This document shows, piece after piece, positions 1-7,578 of a DNA stretch of 64,000 nt (its first letter is position 1; each line of letters opens with the position of its first letter). The DNA comes from Bacteroidales bacterium (GTDB lineage: Bacteria > Bacteroidota > Bacteroidia > Bacteroidales > P3). The stretch is from positions 3,121-67,120 of the forward strand of contig CAAGNU010000113.1 of assembly GCA_900771365.1 (NCBI GenBank). The letters are read 5' to 3'. A program made the position numbers and the translations under genes. The notes under the pieces were generated by a model, which was given only the letters and a program-made list of their open reading frames with translations, searched no databases and had not been told where the DNA came from.

Positions 1-876
1 GCGCACCTCGTTCGGCTCTATGTCTAACAAGCTCTGAAGGGAATCCCCATCCAAGGCAGGGCCGCACGGGTCGTCCTCCTCCCCATCAGAGGTTGTGGGG
101 ACTTCGTCCAGCCGTAGCTTACCATCCAGGACGTTCTTGGCACGCTTGACGATAGTGTTCAAGTCCTTCTTGTACGTCTCCTTGAAATCGCCCTGAAGGC
201 AGAAGGCGGGAGAGGCTGGCAAAAGGTCGGAGAGAGCGGACGAGAGCTCGGGCAAAGAGGAATAGTCCGGCATGGCTCCACCCTGGACATTCACCTTGAG
301 CTGGCTGTTGCCGAACACAGACTCGATAGGTTCTACCTCCATCATCTGCTGCGAAACGGCGGCAATACCGCGACGCTCTAACTCTTGCAGCAAATCGACC
401 CCATGAAGCGAAAAGACCAAGAAGGGATTGTTGTCTATCTCTTTGCTCAGCTGGTATATCACAGCAGCAAGATGCTTGCAAGGGACAGCCCAGTCGGGAC
501 ATGAGCAATTCATATCCCAGTCGCTCCAACGCTTGGGGAACAGTTGCAGCCCGGCCTTCTCGGCCATATCTACCAAAGAACGGTCCAACTGGCGATTGAG
601 CAGCTTGCTGAGCACTACGGGCTGGCGCACTATGAGGCTAACCAGCTTGTCGACATCTTTTTCGGAAAATTTGGGGAGCACTATCCGCTCCGAGTATGGA
701 GTGCGGCGAGAGCCCTGCACCTTGGCCTTGATTTCATTCCCCTTATAGGAGATGGACAGGACAGCACCTTGGCGGGCGTAGGTGGCACCTCGGGGAAGGC
801 GATTGCTGTAATCAATATCATTCAGAGACTGGAGCCACTGTTCGCCCCACCATGTTTTGCCGAAAGTTGATGCCAT
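1..876 (-). CDS. SWIM zinc finger family protein, partial (C-terminus beyond window edge)
   Basis: An ATG at 876 opens a frame that stays open to base 1, so 292 residues are visible and the 3' end lies outside the window. Residues 124-135 read CSCPDWAVPCKH, the CxCxnCxH zinc-binding signature of SWIM domains, which bind DNA or protein. The N-terminus begins MASTFGKTWWGEQW, the usual opening of bacterial SWIM proteins. In Bacteroidota and many other bacteria such proteins are encoded next to an SNF2-family helicase (family knowledge); that partner would lie to the left and is not seen. The C-terminal visible part is acidic and has no motif I recognise. The family assignment is secure, the function is not known. 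Confidence 0.85.
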   Translation of the reverse strand, partial: MASTFGKTWWGEQWLQSLNDIDYSNRLPRGATYARQGAVLSISYKGNEIKAKVQGSRRTPYSERIVLPKFSEKDVDKLVSLIVRQPVVLSKLLNRQLDRSLVDMAEKAGLQLFPKRWSDWDMNCSCPDWAVPCKHLAAVIYQLSKEIDNNPFLVFSLHGVDLLQELERRGIAAVSQQMMEVEPIESVFGNSQLKVNVQGGAMPDYSSLPELSSALSDLLPASPAFCLQGDFKETYKKDLNTIVKRAKNVLDGKLRLDEVPTTSDGEEDDPCGPALDGDSLQSLLDIEPNEVR

Positions 877-920
877 TAGTTTCTAACAGATTGGAAGATT
901 GGTATGTTTAAAAATATCGA

Positions 921-956
921 TGCAAGCTTACGGATTTGGGAATCTGAAAGCTTGCA
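921..956 (-). terminator. Hairpin, probable terminator of the 995-1678 gene
   Basis: TGCAAGCTT at 921 pairs with AAGCTTGCA at 948-956, with GATT/AATC also pairing inside. On the minus strand a short T-rich tract follows. It lies just downstream of the stop of the minus-strand gene at 995. Confidence 0.5.
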
Positions 957-994
957 CCCTGAATTACTTTTTGATTTATAGAAGTTCTATGAGA

Positions 995-1678
995 TTACAT
1001 GCACTGCCACTTGCGGATGAGGTAGCTGGTGAGGACGGAGGAGACGAGGAGCTTGGTGTTGGTGTCCAAGGAGGGTTCAACCCAAACCTTGCCGTCGTCC
1101 TTGGTGTCGACTTTGCCAATCACCTTGTCTCCCTGGCGGACCTCATAGTAGCTGTGGTGGCGGTAGAGCATGACATCCTGGGGGAGGGAATAGTTGTTGC
1201 CATAGATGGAAAAGGCTATCTGGCCGTCGGGGCCAACAATAGCGCCACAGGTGAACTCTCGCTCACGACGTGAGACATCGCTGGCAAAGGTCCATTCGGT
1301 CTGGTCGGGAAGGGTGATCTTGGCCACGAAGGAGACATCGTTGCCAAGGTGCATGTTGAAGACGTTGTTCAGCTCGTTCATGCCCTCGGGAAGGCCGTTT
1401 TCGGTGAGCACAACCTTAGCCTCAGCATCGCCACATATCTGATTGAATTTGTAGCGATACTGGTTTTTGAAATCGACCAGCACGCCCAGCACCGTTGTGT
1501 TGGACTTGGTGCTTTTCACCTTGATACGGGAGGTTTGGAACTCGCCGTAGGCAATCTTGTGTTTGAAACCCATGTTTTTTGCACCTGTTACAGAGTACCA
1601 ATTAGCAGTCTCTTGTGCGGAGAGGAACTGCATAGCAGCAAATAGGAGTGCTGCAAAAAGGATTAATTTTCTCTTCAT
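995..1678 (-). CDS. Hypothetical exported protein
   Basis: This is a 227-residue protein with a clear signal peptide (hydrophobic core at residues 4-19, likely cleavage after LSA-Q at about 21). The mature part is soluble-looking, with no transmembrane segment, and contains two cysteines far apart. I recognise no domain. A consensus promoter lies 140 bases upstream and a hairpin follows the stop, so it seems to be a single-gene unit. It is probably periplasmic or surface-located; no function can be inferred from the sequence. Confidence 0.7.
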   Translation of the reverse strand: MKRKLILFAALLFAAMQFLSAQETANWYSVTGAKNMGFKHKIAYGEFQTSRIKVKSTKSNTTVLGVLVDFKNQYRYKFNQICGDAEAKVVLTENGLPEGMNELNNVFNMHLGNDVSFVAKITLPDQTEWTFASDVSRREREFTCGAIVGPDGQIAFSIYGNNYSLPQDVMLYRHHSYYEVRQGDKVIGKVDTKDDGKVWVEPSLDTNTKLLVSSVLTSYLIRKWQCM

Positions 1679-1818
1679 TTTTATCTTAATCTAATTAATA
1701 ATTTACAACATAAAACATGATAATTGAACAACTCGGAACAACTTTTACATAGCAGAGAAGCTACATATATCATTGATATTAAAGCATATATTCAAATTAC
1801 CATGAACATTTATTAGAT

Positions 1819-1827
1819 GCAAAGATA
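1819..1827 (-). promoter_or_regulatory. Bacteroidota -7 promoter element for the 995-1678 gene
   Basis: On the minus strand it reads TATCTTTGC, a perfect TAnnTTTGC match, preceded by TTCG. The 5' leader would be about 130 bases. Confidence 0.65.
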
Positions 1828-2083
1828 CGAATATATTTTGAATAAAATATGCGTATCTAACTAATTAACTATATTTTATGATATTTTGACATCTATAAAC
1901 GAGAAGACTGAGAACAAAAAAGGTCGATTTTTGCAAAAAACGGCTTAATTGGGGACCATTTTTCAGTCCTTTCTCGCGTCTATGATAAAAAAAGTTTGAT
2001 TTTTTCATAATTAATATACAGCATATTACATAAAAAATAATAGAAAAATGTAAAATAAATTTTGCCATATCGAAAAAAAGTCG

Positions 2084-2092
2084 TACTTTTGC
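2084..2092 (+). promoter_or_regulatory. Promoter of tRNA-Glu
   Basis: TACTTTTGC matches TAnnTTTGC and follows an A-run plus GTCG. A TTTG at about 2061-2064 lies at the expected -33 distance. The tRNA begins 37 bases downstream. Confidence 0.75.
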
Positions 2093-2128
2093 ACCCGATT
2101 TCGAGAGAGAAATCACCACAAACAAAAT

Positions 2129-2202
2129 GCCGCATTCGTCTAGTGGTCCAGGACAACTGCCTCTCACGCAGTAGATCATCAGTTCGACTCTGATATGCGG
2201 TA
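2129..2202 (+). tRNA. tRNA-Glu (anticodon CTC)
   Basis: A complete cloverleaf is visible. The acceptor arms GCCGCAT and ATGCGGT pair with a terminal G-U. The anticodon stem is ACTGC/GCAGT around loop CTCTCAC (anticodon CTC), and the T stem is ATCAG/CTGAT around TTCGACT. CCA is not encoded. It has its own promoter and is followed by a strong hairpin, so it is transcribed alone. It reads GAG codons; a tRNA-Glu(TTC) must exist elsewhere. Confidence 0.93.
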
Positions 2203-2204
2203 CA

Positions 2205-2233
2205 AAAGACAACCTAAATGGTTGTCTTTCTTT
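2205..2233 (+). terminator. Rho-independent terminator of tRNA-Glu
   Basis: AAAGACAACC pairs perfectly with GGTTGTCTTT around a 5-base loop and is followed by CTTT, three bases after the tRNA. Confidence 0.8.
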
Positions 2234-2716
2234 ATCTACAGCAATCCACTCCAAAACGATCACCCTTACTGTTTTTGCGGCGTTACCTTGCCTGCGATTC
2301 GCCACGAGCCCAGCTCATGGGAGGAACGCCACATCCGCAGCAGGCCAGCCACCACGAAGGCGAAAATGGGATGGACGCCAAGCACGCCCACAGAATCCAG
2401 TTCTACACATTACACGGCATTATACAATACACAAAGAACCAAAGCACAACATATATTATCTTATAGGTTACCCATCATTATACCATAACACTTTGATGGG
2501 ATTGTATAATGTATGGCCCTTTTTTCGGATCACTCTTGGTCTCGAAAATAAATTCTCGGACTCCTCATTCAAAAAAATCCTGCTCGCCTGCGAGATTCAA
2601 AAAAAGTAATTCCAAAATTCTAAATATTCTTGATTTTGAGTTAAAAAAAACACCATTATACATTTGTACATGGAACACACAGACGCTTCCTATTTGCAGA
2701 CATACACAACAAAGAA
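2234..2716. other. Intergenic stretch without a supported gene
   Basis: There are only short overlapping open frames with no signal peptide, no codon-usage resemblance to neighbours and no promoter. I see nothing functional between the tRNA-Glu terminator and the hairpin at 2717. Confidence 0.5.
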
Positions 2717-2754
2717 GCGGATTTCCCACGTTTATCAGCACGTGAGAAATCCGC
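2717..2754 (-). terminator. Terminator hairpin of the 2802-3518 gene
   Basis: GCGGATTTC and CACGT pair with ACGTG and GAAATCCGC, with one bulged position per arm. On the minus strand TTCTTTGTTGT follows. It is about 50 bases past the stop codon. Confidence 0.7.
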
Positions 2755-2801
2755 CTGGGCAAGGCTTTATGCTTCGCTATCGAAGGCCTATAGGACGTTC
2801 T

Positions 2802-3518
2802 TTAACGAACAGGGAACTGGTAGCCTACGGTGAGAAGCAAAGCACAGTTGTTGCCAAGGGTGACAACATTATTAGCGACACCACTCTCGGAATTGTTGTT
2901 CAGGGCATCGGGGACATCCAGCACAGAGAGGAAGCCATAGTCGAGCTGCAGCATAACGGAGAGGTCTTTGTACTCATAGCCGAGACCGAGAAGCCAGTTG
3001 ACATCAAGCGGCTTGAGCGTGTTGAACACGGGCTCAATCTTGTGATAGTTCCAAGTCTCTTGAGGAAGGCTGGGCGTGACCTTGCGGTCGTCCATCGTGC
3101 CGAAGAGACCGTAGCTGACTGCAGGGCCGAGGGAGAGGAGCACATGATGGCCGGGCTGGCGGATGGGCAGCTCATAGCGGAACATGGCCAGAAGGGGGAG
3201 CTGGACATACCAAGCATCGTAATAGCCGTCACGAATAGAACGGGTGGCTTCGAGAACCTCCACGAACTTGGTGCCACGACGGATGAGGTTGAGACCCGTC
3301 TGGAGATAGACATTCTCGGCCAAAAGGGACTCCGAGCCGCCGAAGCCGAAGGTGGCGAAACCGCCGATATTGGCAGCCATGATGGGGGATGTCTGCGCCA
3401 AAACATCTACATGAGTAGCAATACCTGCACCTACACGAACACCGAAGTTTACAAACTGAGCCCGCGAGGTGACGGACATGGTGACAAGCACCGTCAGGAC
3501 TATTAGAATCTTTTTCAT
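2802..3518 (-). CDS. Outer-membrane beta-barrel protein (PorT/OMP_b-brl type)
   Basis: This 238-residue protein has a signal peptide (residues 1-20, SRA-Q). The body alternates short amphipathic, glycine- and aromatic-rich strands (for example GVRVGAGIA, YVQLPLLAMFRYEL, VLLSLGPAVSYGLF, WLLGLGYEYKDLSVMLQLDYG) and ends in VGYQFPVR, as barrel proteins often do. Length and pattern fit the eight-stranded 'outer membrane beta-barrel protein' family common in Bacteroidota, whose members include PorT. The specific role is unknown. It has its own promoter and terminator. Confidence 0.75.
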   Translation of the reverse strand: MKKILIVLTVLVTMSVTSRAQFVNFGVRVGAGIATHVDVLAQTSPIMAANIGGFATFGFGGSESLLAENVYLQTGLNLIRRGTKFVEVLEATRSIRDGYYDAWYVQLPLLAMFRYELPIRQPGHHVLLSLGPAVSYGLFGTMDDRKVTPSLPQETWNYHKIEPVFNTLKPLDVNWLLGLGYEYKDLSVMLQLDYGFLSVLDVPDALNNNSESGVANNVVTLGNNCALLLTVGYQFPVR

Positions 3519-3539
3519 ATTAGTGTGTAATAAAAACGT

Positions 3540-3548
3540 GCAAAAATA
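3540..3548 (-). promoter_or_regulatory. Promoter of the beta-barrel protein gene
   Basis: The minus strand reads TATTTTTGC, preceded by a run of A and TCG. It is 22 bases upstream of the ATG. Confidence 0.75.
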
Positions 3549-3584
3549 CGATTTTTTTTTGAATTATCGTGTTTTTTTTATCAT

Positions 3585-5759
3585 TTATAATTTGCGGTAG
3601 ATGAAATCGGTCATCAACTGATAGAGGTTGAGACGAGTGTTGCCGCCGTAAATGCTATGATTCTTATTAGGATAGATGCGGAACTCAAACTGTTTGCCTG
3701 CTGCTTCAAGAGCGCTGACCATGTCTGCCGAATTTTGAAAATGGACGTTATCATCGCCCGTTCCATGAACGAGAAGATAGTTGCCCGAGAGCAGATTTGC
3801 AAAATTGAGGGGCGAATTGTCGTCATATCCGCGGGCATTATCCTGAGGACGCTGAAGGAAGCGCTCGGTGTAGATGTTGTCGTAGTAACGCCATGTGATG
3901 ACAGGCGCAACAGCGATTGCGGACTTGAACACATCGTGGCCCTTGAGGATGGAGAGGGTGGAGAGATAGCCGCCAAAGCTCCAGCCAAAGATGCCGATAC
4001 GAGTTTCGTCAATCCAACTCTTCTTGCCAAACCAGCGAGCGGCCTCGCAAGCATCCTCGCATTCCATGTGGCCGAGGTTCTTGTAGGTCATCTTCTTGAA
4101 ATGAGCGCCACGACCGCCTGTTCCACGTCCGTCAAAGCAAGCCACGACGTAGCCGTGCTGGGCGAGCATGTGGAACCAATAATAGTCGCTATAGCCATAG
4201 CTGTTGGTAACCTGCTGGTTGCCGGGACCGCCATAAACGTAGAAGAATAAGGGGTATTTCTTGGTGCTGTCGAAGTCGGGAGGCAGGATGACGTAGTAGT
4301 TCAGTTCTGTGCCGAGAGAGGTGGTGAGGGTGCCAAAAGTCTTATGTCCTGCGCCATACTCTTTCATACGCTGCTGCAAGTCAGCATTGTCCTGAAGGGT
4401 CTTCAGGAGTTTGCCGTTACTCGTATGAAGCGTGTAGATGGGTGCTGTGTTAGCATCGGTAAAGGTGCTGATATAGTAATGGCAGTTTGCGCTGAAATCG
4501 GCATCGTACCAGCCAGGCTTGGTGCTCAGCTTGGTCTTCTTCTTTCCCTTGAAATCAATAGAATAGAGTTCTTTGTTGATTGGTGAGGACTCGTGAGAGA
4601 GGTAATAGATAATGCCTGCCTTCTCATCAATAGCGCAGACGGAGACGACATCGTAGTCGCCCTTGGTAATCTGGTTGACGAGCTTGCCGTCCATATCATA
4701 CATGTAGACATGGTTGTAGCCGTCACGCTCGCTGGTGAGGATCATGTGCTTGCCATCCTTGAGGAACACCCATGTCTCGGGAACCTCGACGTAAGCCTCG
4801 TCCTCTTCAGTATAAAGATTGCGGATAGCGCCTGTGTTGGCATCAGCCAAAAGGAGTTCCATCTTATCCTGAAGGCGGTTCATGCGCATCAACGCCAGCG
4901 TGTTGGGGGTGTTTGTCCACTGAATGCGAGGCATGTACTGGTCGTTCTGACTGCCCACATCGAGCTTGATGGTGTTCTGAGAATCCACATCATAAATCAG
5001 CACATCGACCACAGAATTGTCCTCGCCGGCCTTGGGATATTTATACGTGTAGTTTTCGGGATACAGCTCGCCCCACATCTGCATGGTGTACTCTTTCACC
5101 TGGCTTTCATCAAAGCGATAGAAGGCGATTTTTTTGCTATCGGGAGACCAATAGAAACCCTGCGTGATGGCGAACTCCTCTTCATAGACCCAGTCCGTAG
5201 TGCCGTTGATGATTTCATTCATCTTGCCATCCGTGGTAACCTGAGTCTCTTTGAGGGTGCTGAGCGACATCGTGTAAAGGTTGTTGTCTCTCACGAAAGC
5301 AACCATCTTACCGTTGGGCGACAACGTGGTGAGACGCTGCTTGCCATCCATCGTGAGGCAGACCATGCTGCCGTCCTCAACATCATAAAGGTAGTAGGAA
5401 CTTACACCACTATGGCGATAAATGGGCTCAAATTCTGCGCTGAGGAGAATCTTTTGCTCGTCCTGAGAGAAGGCATAGCTTTCAATAGGAGGCATCGGGC
5501 GGGCCTTCTTGCGCATAGGGTCGTTGAAAGCACACACCACACCTACCCTCTCACCTGTCTTGTAGCTGTATTTTTCAATCCCAGAACGTGTAAGCACACA
5601 ATAATGCTCACCGTCTTTCATGGAGTGGATTTCGGCGATGCGATTGGGGCGGAAAGTACTTTTGGCCCAAATATCCTCCAGGGTTATCTGTTTCGTTTGG
5701 GCATTAGCCAAGCACGACATAGCCAAAAGCGCCATCATAGCAAGTATAATTTTCTTCAT
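3585..5759 (-). CDS. Dipeptidyl-peptidase IV (family S9B)
   Basis: This 724-residue exported serine peptidase would remove Xaa-Pro or Xaa-Ala dipeptides from peptides in the periplasm. It has a signal peptide (residues 1-20, cleavage ANA-Q), an N-terminal beta-propeller (about 40-480) containing the double-Glu segment VYEEEF that binds the substrate N-terminus in DPP-IV, and a C-terminal alpha/beta-hydrolase. The catalytic triad is visible: Ser in GWSFGGY (about residue 594), Asp in GTGDDNVH (about 669) and His in KNHSIYG (about 700). The length matches DPP-IV of Porphyromonas/Bacteroides. It follows the pckA terminator and I find no consensus promoter in the 120-base gap. Confidence 0.92.
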   Translation of the reverse strand: MKKIILAMMALLAMSCLANAQTKQITLEDIWAKSTFRPNRIAEIHSMKDGEHYCVLTRSGIEKYSYKTGERVGVVCAFNDPMRKKARPMPPIESYAFSQDEQKILLSAEFEPIYRHSGVSSYYLYDVEDGSMVCLTMDGKQRLTTLSPNGKMVAFVRDNNLYTMSLSTLKETQVTTDGKMNEIINGTTDWVYEEEFAITQGFYWSPDSKKIAFYRFDESQVKEYTMQMWGELYPENYTYKYPKAGEDNSVVDVLIYDVDSQNTIKLDVGSQNDQYMPRIQWTNTPNTLALMRMNRLQDKMELLLADANTGAIRNLYTEEDEAYVEVPETWVFLKDGKHMILTSERDGYNHVYMYDMDGKLVNQITKGDYDVVSVCAIDEKAGIIYYLSHESSPINKELYSIDFKGKKKTKLSTKPGWYDADFSANCHYYISTFTDANTAPIYTLHTSNGKLLKTLQDNADLQQRMKEYGAGHKTFGTLTTSLGTELNYYVILPPDFDSTKKYPLFFYVYGGPGNQQVTNSYGYSDYYWFHMLAQHGYVVACFDGRGTGGRGAHFKKMTYKNLGHMECEDACEAARWFGKKSWIDETRIGIFGWSFGGYLSTLSILKGHDVFKSAIAVAPVITWRYYDNIYTERFLQRPQDNARGYDDNSPLNFANLLSGNYLLVHGTGDDNVHFQNSADMVSALEAAGKQFEFRIYPNKNHSIYGGNTRLNLYQLMTDFIYRKL

Positions 5760-5803
5760 AATATTATATTTAAGTTTGCCAACTGTATCGAAAACTCATA
5801 AAA

Positions 5804-5857
5804 CTGAAAGAAATCTCCAGAGCGGGACATCATCCTTATTCTGGCTATTTCTTTCAG
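5804..5857 (-). terminator. Terminator hairpin between pckA and the DPP-IV gene
   Basis: CTGAAAGAAAT and ATTTCTTTCAG are perfect 11-base inverted repeats, with TCTCCAGA/TCTGG pairing inside. TTTT follows on both strands. It lies 30 bases past the pckA stop. Confidence 0.7.
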
Positions 5858-5886
5858 TTTTCATCCTTTAGAATCAGCCTAACGGA

Positions 5887-7500
5887 TTATAATTTGGGAC
5901 CGGCTGCGACAAGAGCCTTGCCAGCCTCGTTGTAAGTGAATTTCTCAAAGTTTTTGATGAAACGTGCAGAGAGGTCCTTAGCCTTGGACTCCCACTCACA
6001 AGGACAGCCGTAGGTGTCGCGAGGATCGAGAATCTTGGGATCCACACCGGGGAGAGCCGTGGGCACCTCGAAGTCGAAATACGGAATCTTCTTGGTGGGA
6101 GCCGTCTCAATGGAGCCGTCAAGTATGGCATCGATAATTCCGCGGGTATCCTTGATGGAAATACGCTTGCCCGTACCGTTCCAACCCGTATTGACCAGAT
6201 AGGCCTTGGCGCCACTCATCTCCATACGTTTCACGAGCTCCTCGGCATACTTGGTGGGATGCAGTTCGAGGAAAGCCTGACCGAAGCAAGCGCTGAAGGT
6301 CGGCGTAGGCTCGGTGATACCGCGCTCTGTGCCTGCCAACTTAGCGGTAAATCCGCTGAGGAAGTAGTACTTGCACTGATCGGGGGTGAGGATGCTCACG
6401 GGAGGCAGCACGCCAAAAGCATCTGCACTGAGGAAGATGACATTCTTAGCCGAAGGTGCAGCGGAGACAGGACGGACTATCTTCTCAATATGGTCGATAG
6501 GATAGCTCACGCGGGTGTTCTCGGTAACGCTCTTATCGGCGAAATCAATCTTGCCGTTTGCGTCCACGGTGACGTTCTCAAGCAGCGCATTGCGACGGAT
6601 GGCGTTGTAGATGTCGGGCTCGCTATCCTTGTCAAGATTGATGACCTTAGCATAGCAGCCGCCTTCGAAGTTGAAAATGCCTTCGTCGTCCCAGCCATGC
6701 TCATCATCACCGATGAGGAGACGCTTGGGGTCGGTGCTGAGGGTGGTCTTGCCCGTGCCGCTCAAGCCGAAGAAGATAGCCGTGTTCTGACCCTGCATAT
6801 CGGTGTTGGCGGAGCAGTGCATAGCAGCAATTCCCTTGAGGGGGAGATAGTAGTTCATCATGCTGAACATGCCCTTCTTCATCTCGCCGCCGTACCAGGT
6901 GTTGAGGATGACCTGCTCGTGGCTGGTGATGTTGAAGACAACAGCAGTATCGCTGTTGAGACCCAGTTCCTGATAGTTCTCAACCTTGGCCTTGCTGGCA
7001 GCATATACGGTAAAGGTGGGGGTGAAATCCTTCAGTTCCTCCTCGGTGGGCTTGATAAACATATTGCGGACGAAATGTGCCTGCCAAGCGACCTCCATGA
7101 TAAAGCGGACAGCCATGCGGGTGTCTTTGTTAGCGCCACAGAATGCGTCAACCACAAAGAGTTCCTTGTTGCAGAGCTCCTTGGTGGCAATTTCCTTCAC
7201 AGCCTTCCATGTAGCCTCGCTGGCGGGATGGTTGTCGTTCTTGTACTCGGGAGTAGTCCACCACACAGTGTTCTTAGAGTTCTCATCCATAACGATGAAC
7301 TTATCTTTAGGAGAACGACCTGTGTAGATACCCGTCATTACATTGATAGCATCGAGCTCAGTGAGCTGGCCTTTGTCGTAACCCGTCAGAGAAGGATCCA
7401 TCTCCATCTTGAAGAGCTCTTCGTATGACGGGTTATAGTGAACTGTCTTTACTCCGGTGATACCGTAGTTTTCTAATGCTTTTATAATATCATTGTTCAT
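5887..7500 (-). CDS. pckA: Phosphoenolpyruvate carboxykinase (ATP)
   Basis: This enzyme converts oxaloacetate and ATP to PEP, CO2 and ADP; in gut Bacteroidales it often runs towards carboxylation on the route to succinate (family knowledge). The product is 537 residues, the usual length. The P-loop [13 protein letters not shown] lies near residue 240, followed by DDEHGWDD, and the substrate-binding ATGYTGRSP-like segment appears as [14 protein letters not shown] chose the ATG at 7500 ([13 protein letters not shown]) because an upstream in-frame extension lacks ATG and runs through a hairpin. It is 78 bases downstream of ppdK on the same strand, so the two PEP-node genes may share a transcript. 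Confidence 0.96.
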   Translation of the reverse strand: MNNDIIKALENYGITGVKTVHYNPSYEELFKMEMDPSLTGYDKGQLTELDAINVMTGIYTGRSPKDKFIVMDENSKNTVWWTTPEYKNDNHPASEATWKAVKEIATKELCNKELFVVDAFCGANKDTRMAVRFIMEVAWQAHFVRNMFIKPTEEELKDFTPTFTVYAASKAKVENYQELGLNSDTAVVFNITSHEQVILNTWYGGEMKKGMFSMMNYYLPLKGIAAMHCSANTDMQGQNTAIFFGLSGTGKTTLSTDPKRLLIGDDEHGWDDEGIFNFEGGCYAKVINLDKDSEPDIYNAIRRNALLENVTVDANGKIDFADKSVTENTRVSYPIDHIEKIVRPVSAAPSAKNVIFLSADAFGVLPPVSILTPDQCKYYFLSGFTAKLAGTERGITEPTPTFSACFGQAFLELHPTKYAEELVKRMEMSGAKAYLVNTGWNGTGKRISIKDTRGIIDAILDGSIETAPTKKIPYFDFEVPTALPGVDPKILDPRDTYGCPCEWESKAKDLSARFIKNFEKFTYNEAGKALVAAGPKL

Positions 7501-7519
7501 AAATACATTATTTTGTGAC

Positions 7520-7561
7520 AGATGCCGCAGATACTGTATTGCTACAGTATCCACAGCATCT
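7520..7561 (-). promoter_or_regulatory. Hairpin in the ppdK-pckA spacer
   Basis: GATACTGTA and TACAGTATC are perfect arms around TTGC, extended by outer AGATGC/GCATCT arms. It lies 19 bases before the pckA start codon. There is no T-run after it, so it is more likely a processing or leader structure than an intrinsic terminator. Confidence 0.5.
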
Positions 7562-7578
7562 ATTGTGAGTTGTCATTT

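Noticed and set aside
1865..2305. 146-codon minus-strand frame across tRNA-Glu and its promoter
   Set aside because: It overlaps a certain tRNA, promoter and terminator and has no protein-like features.
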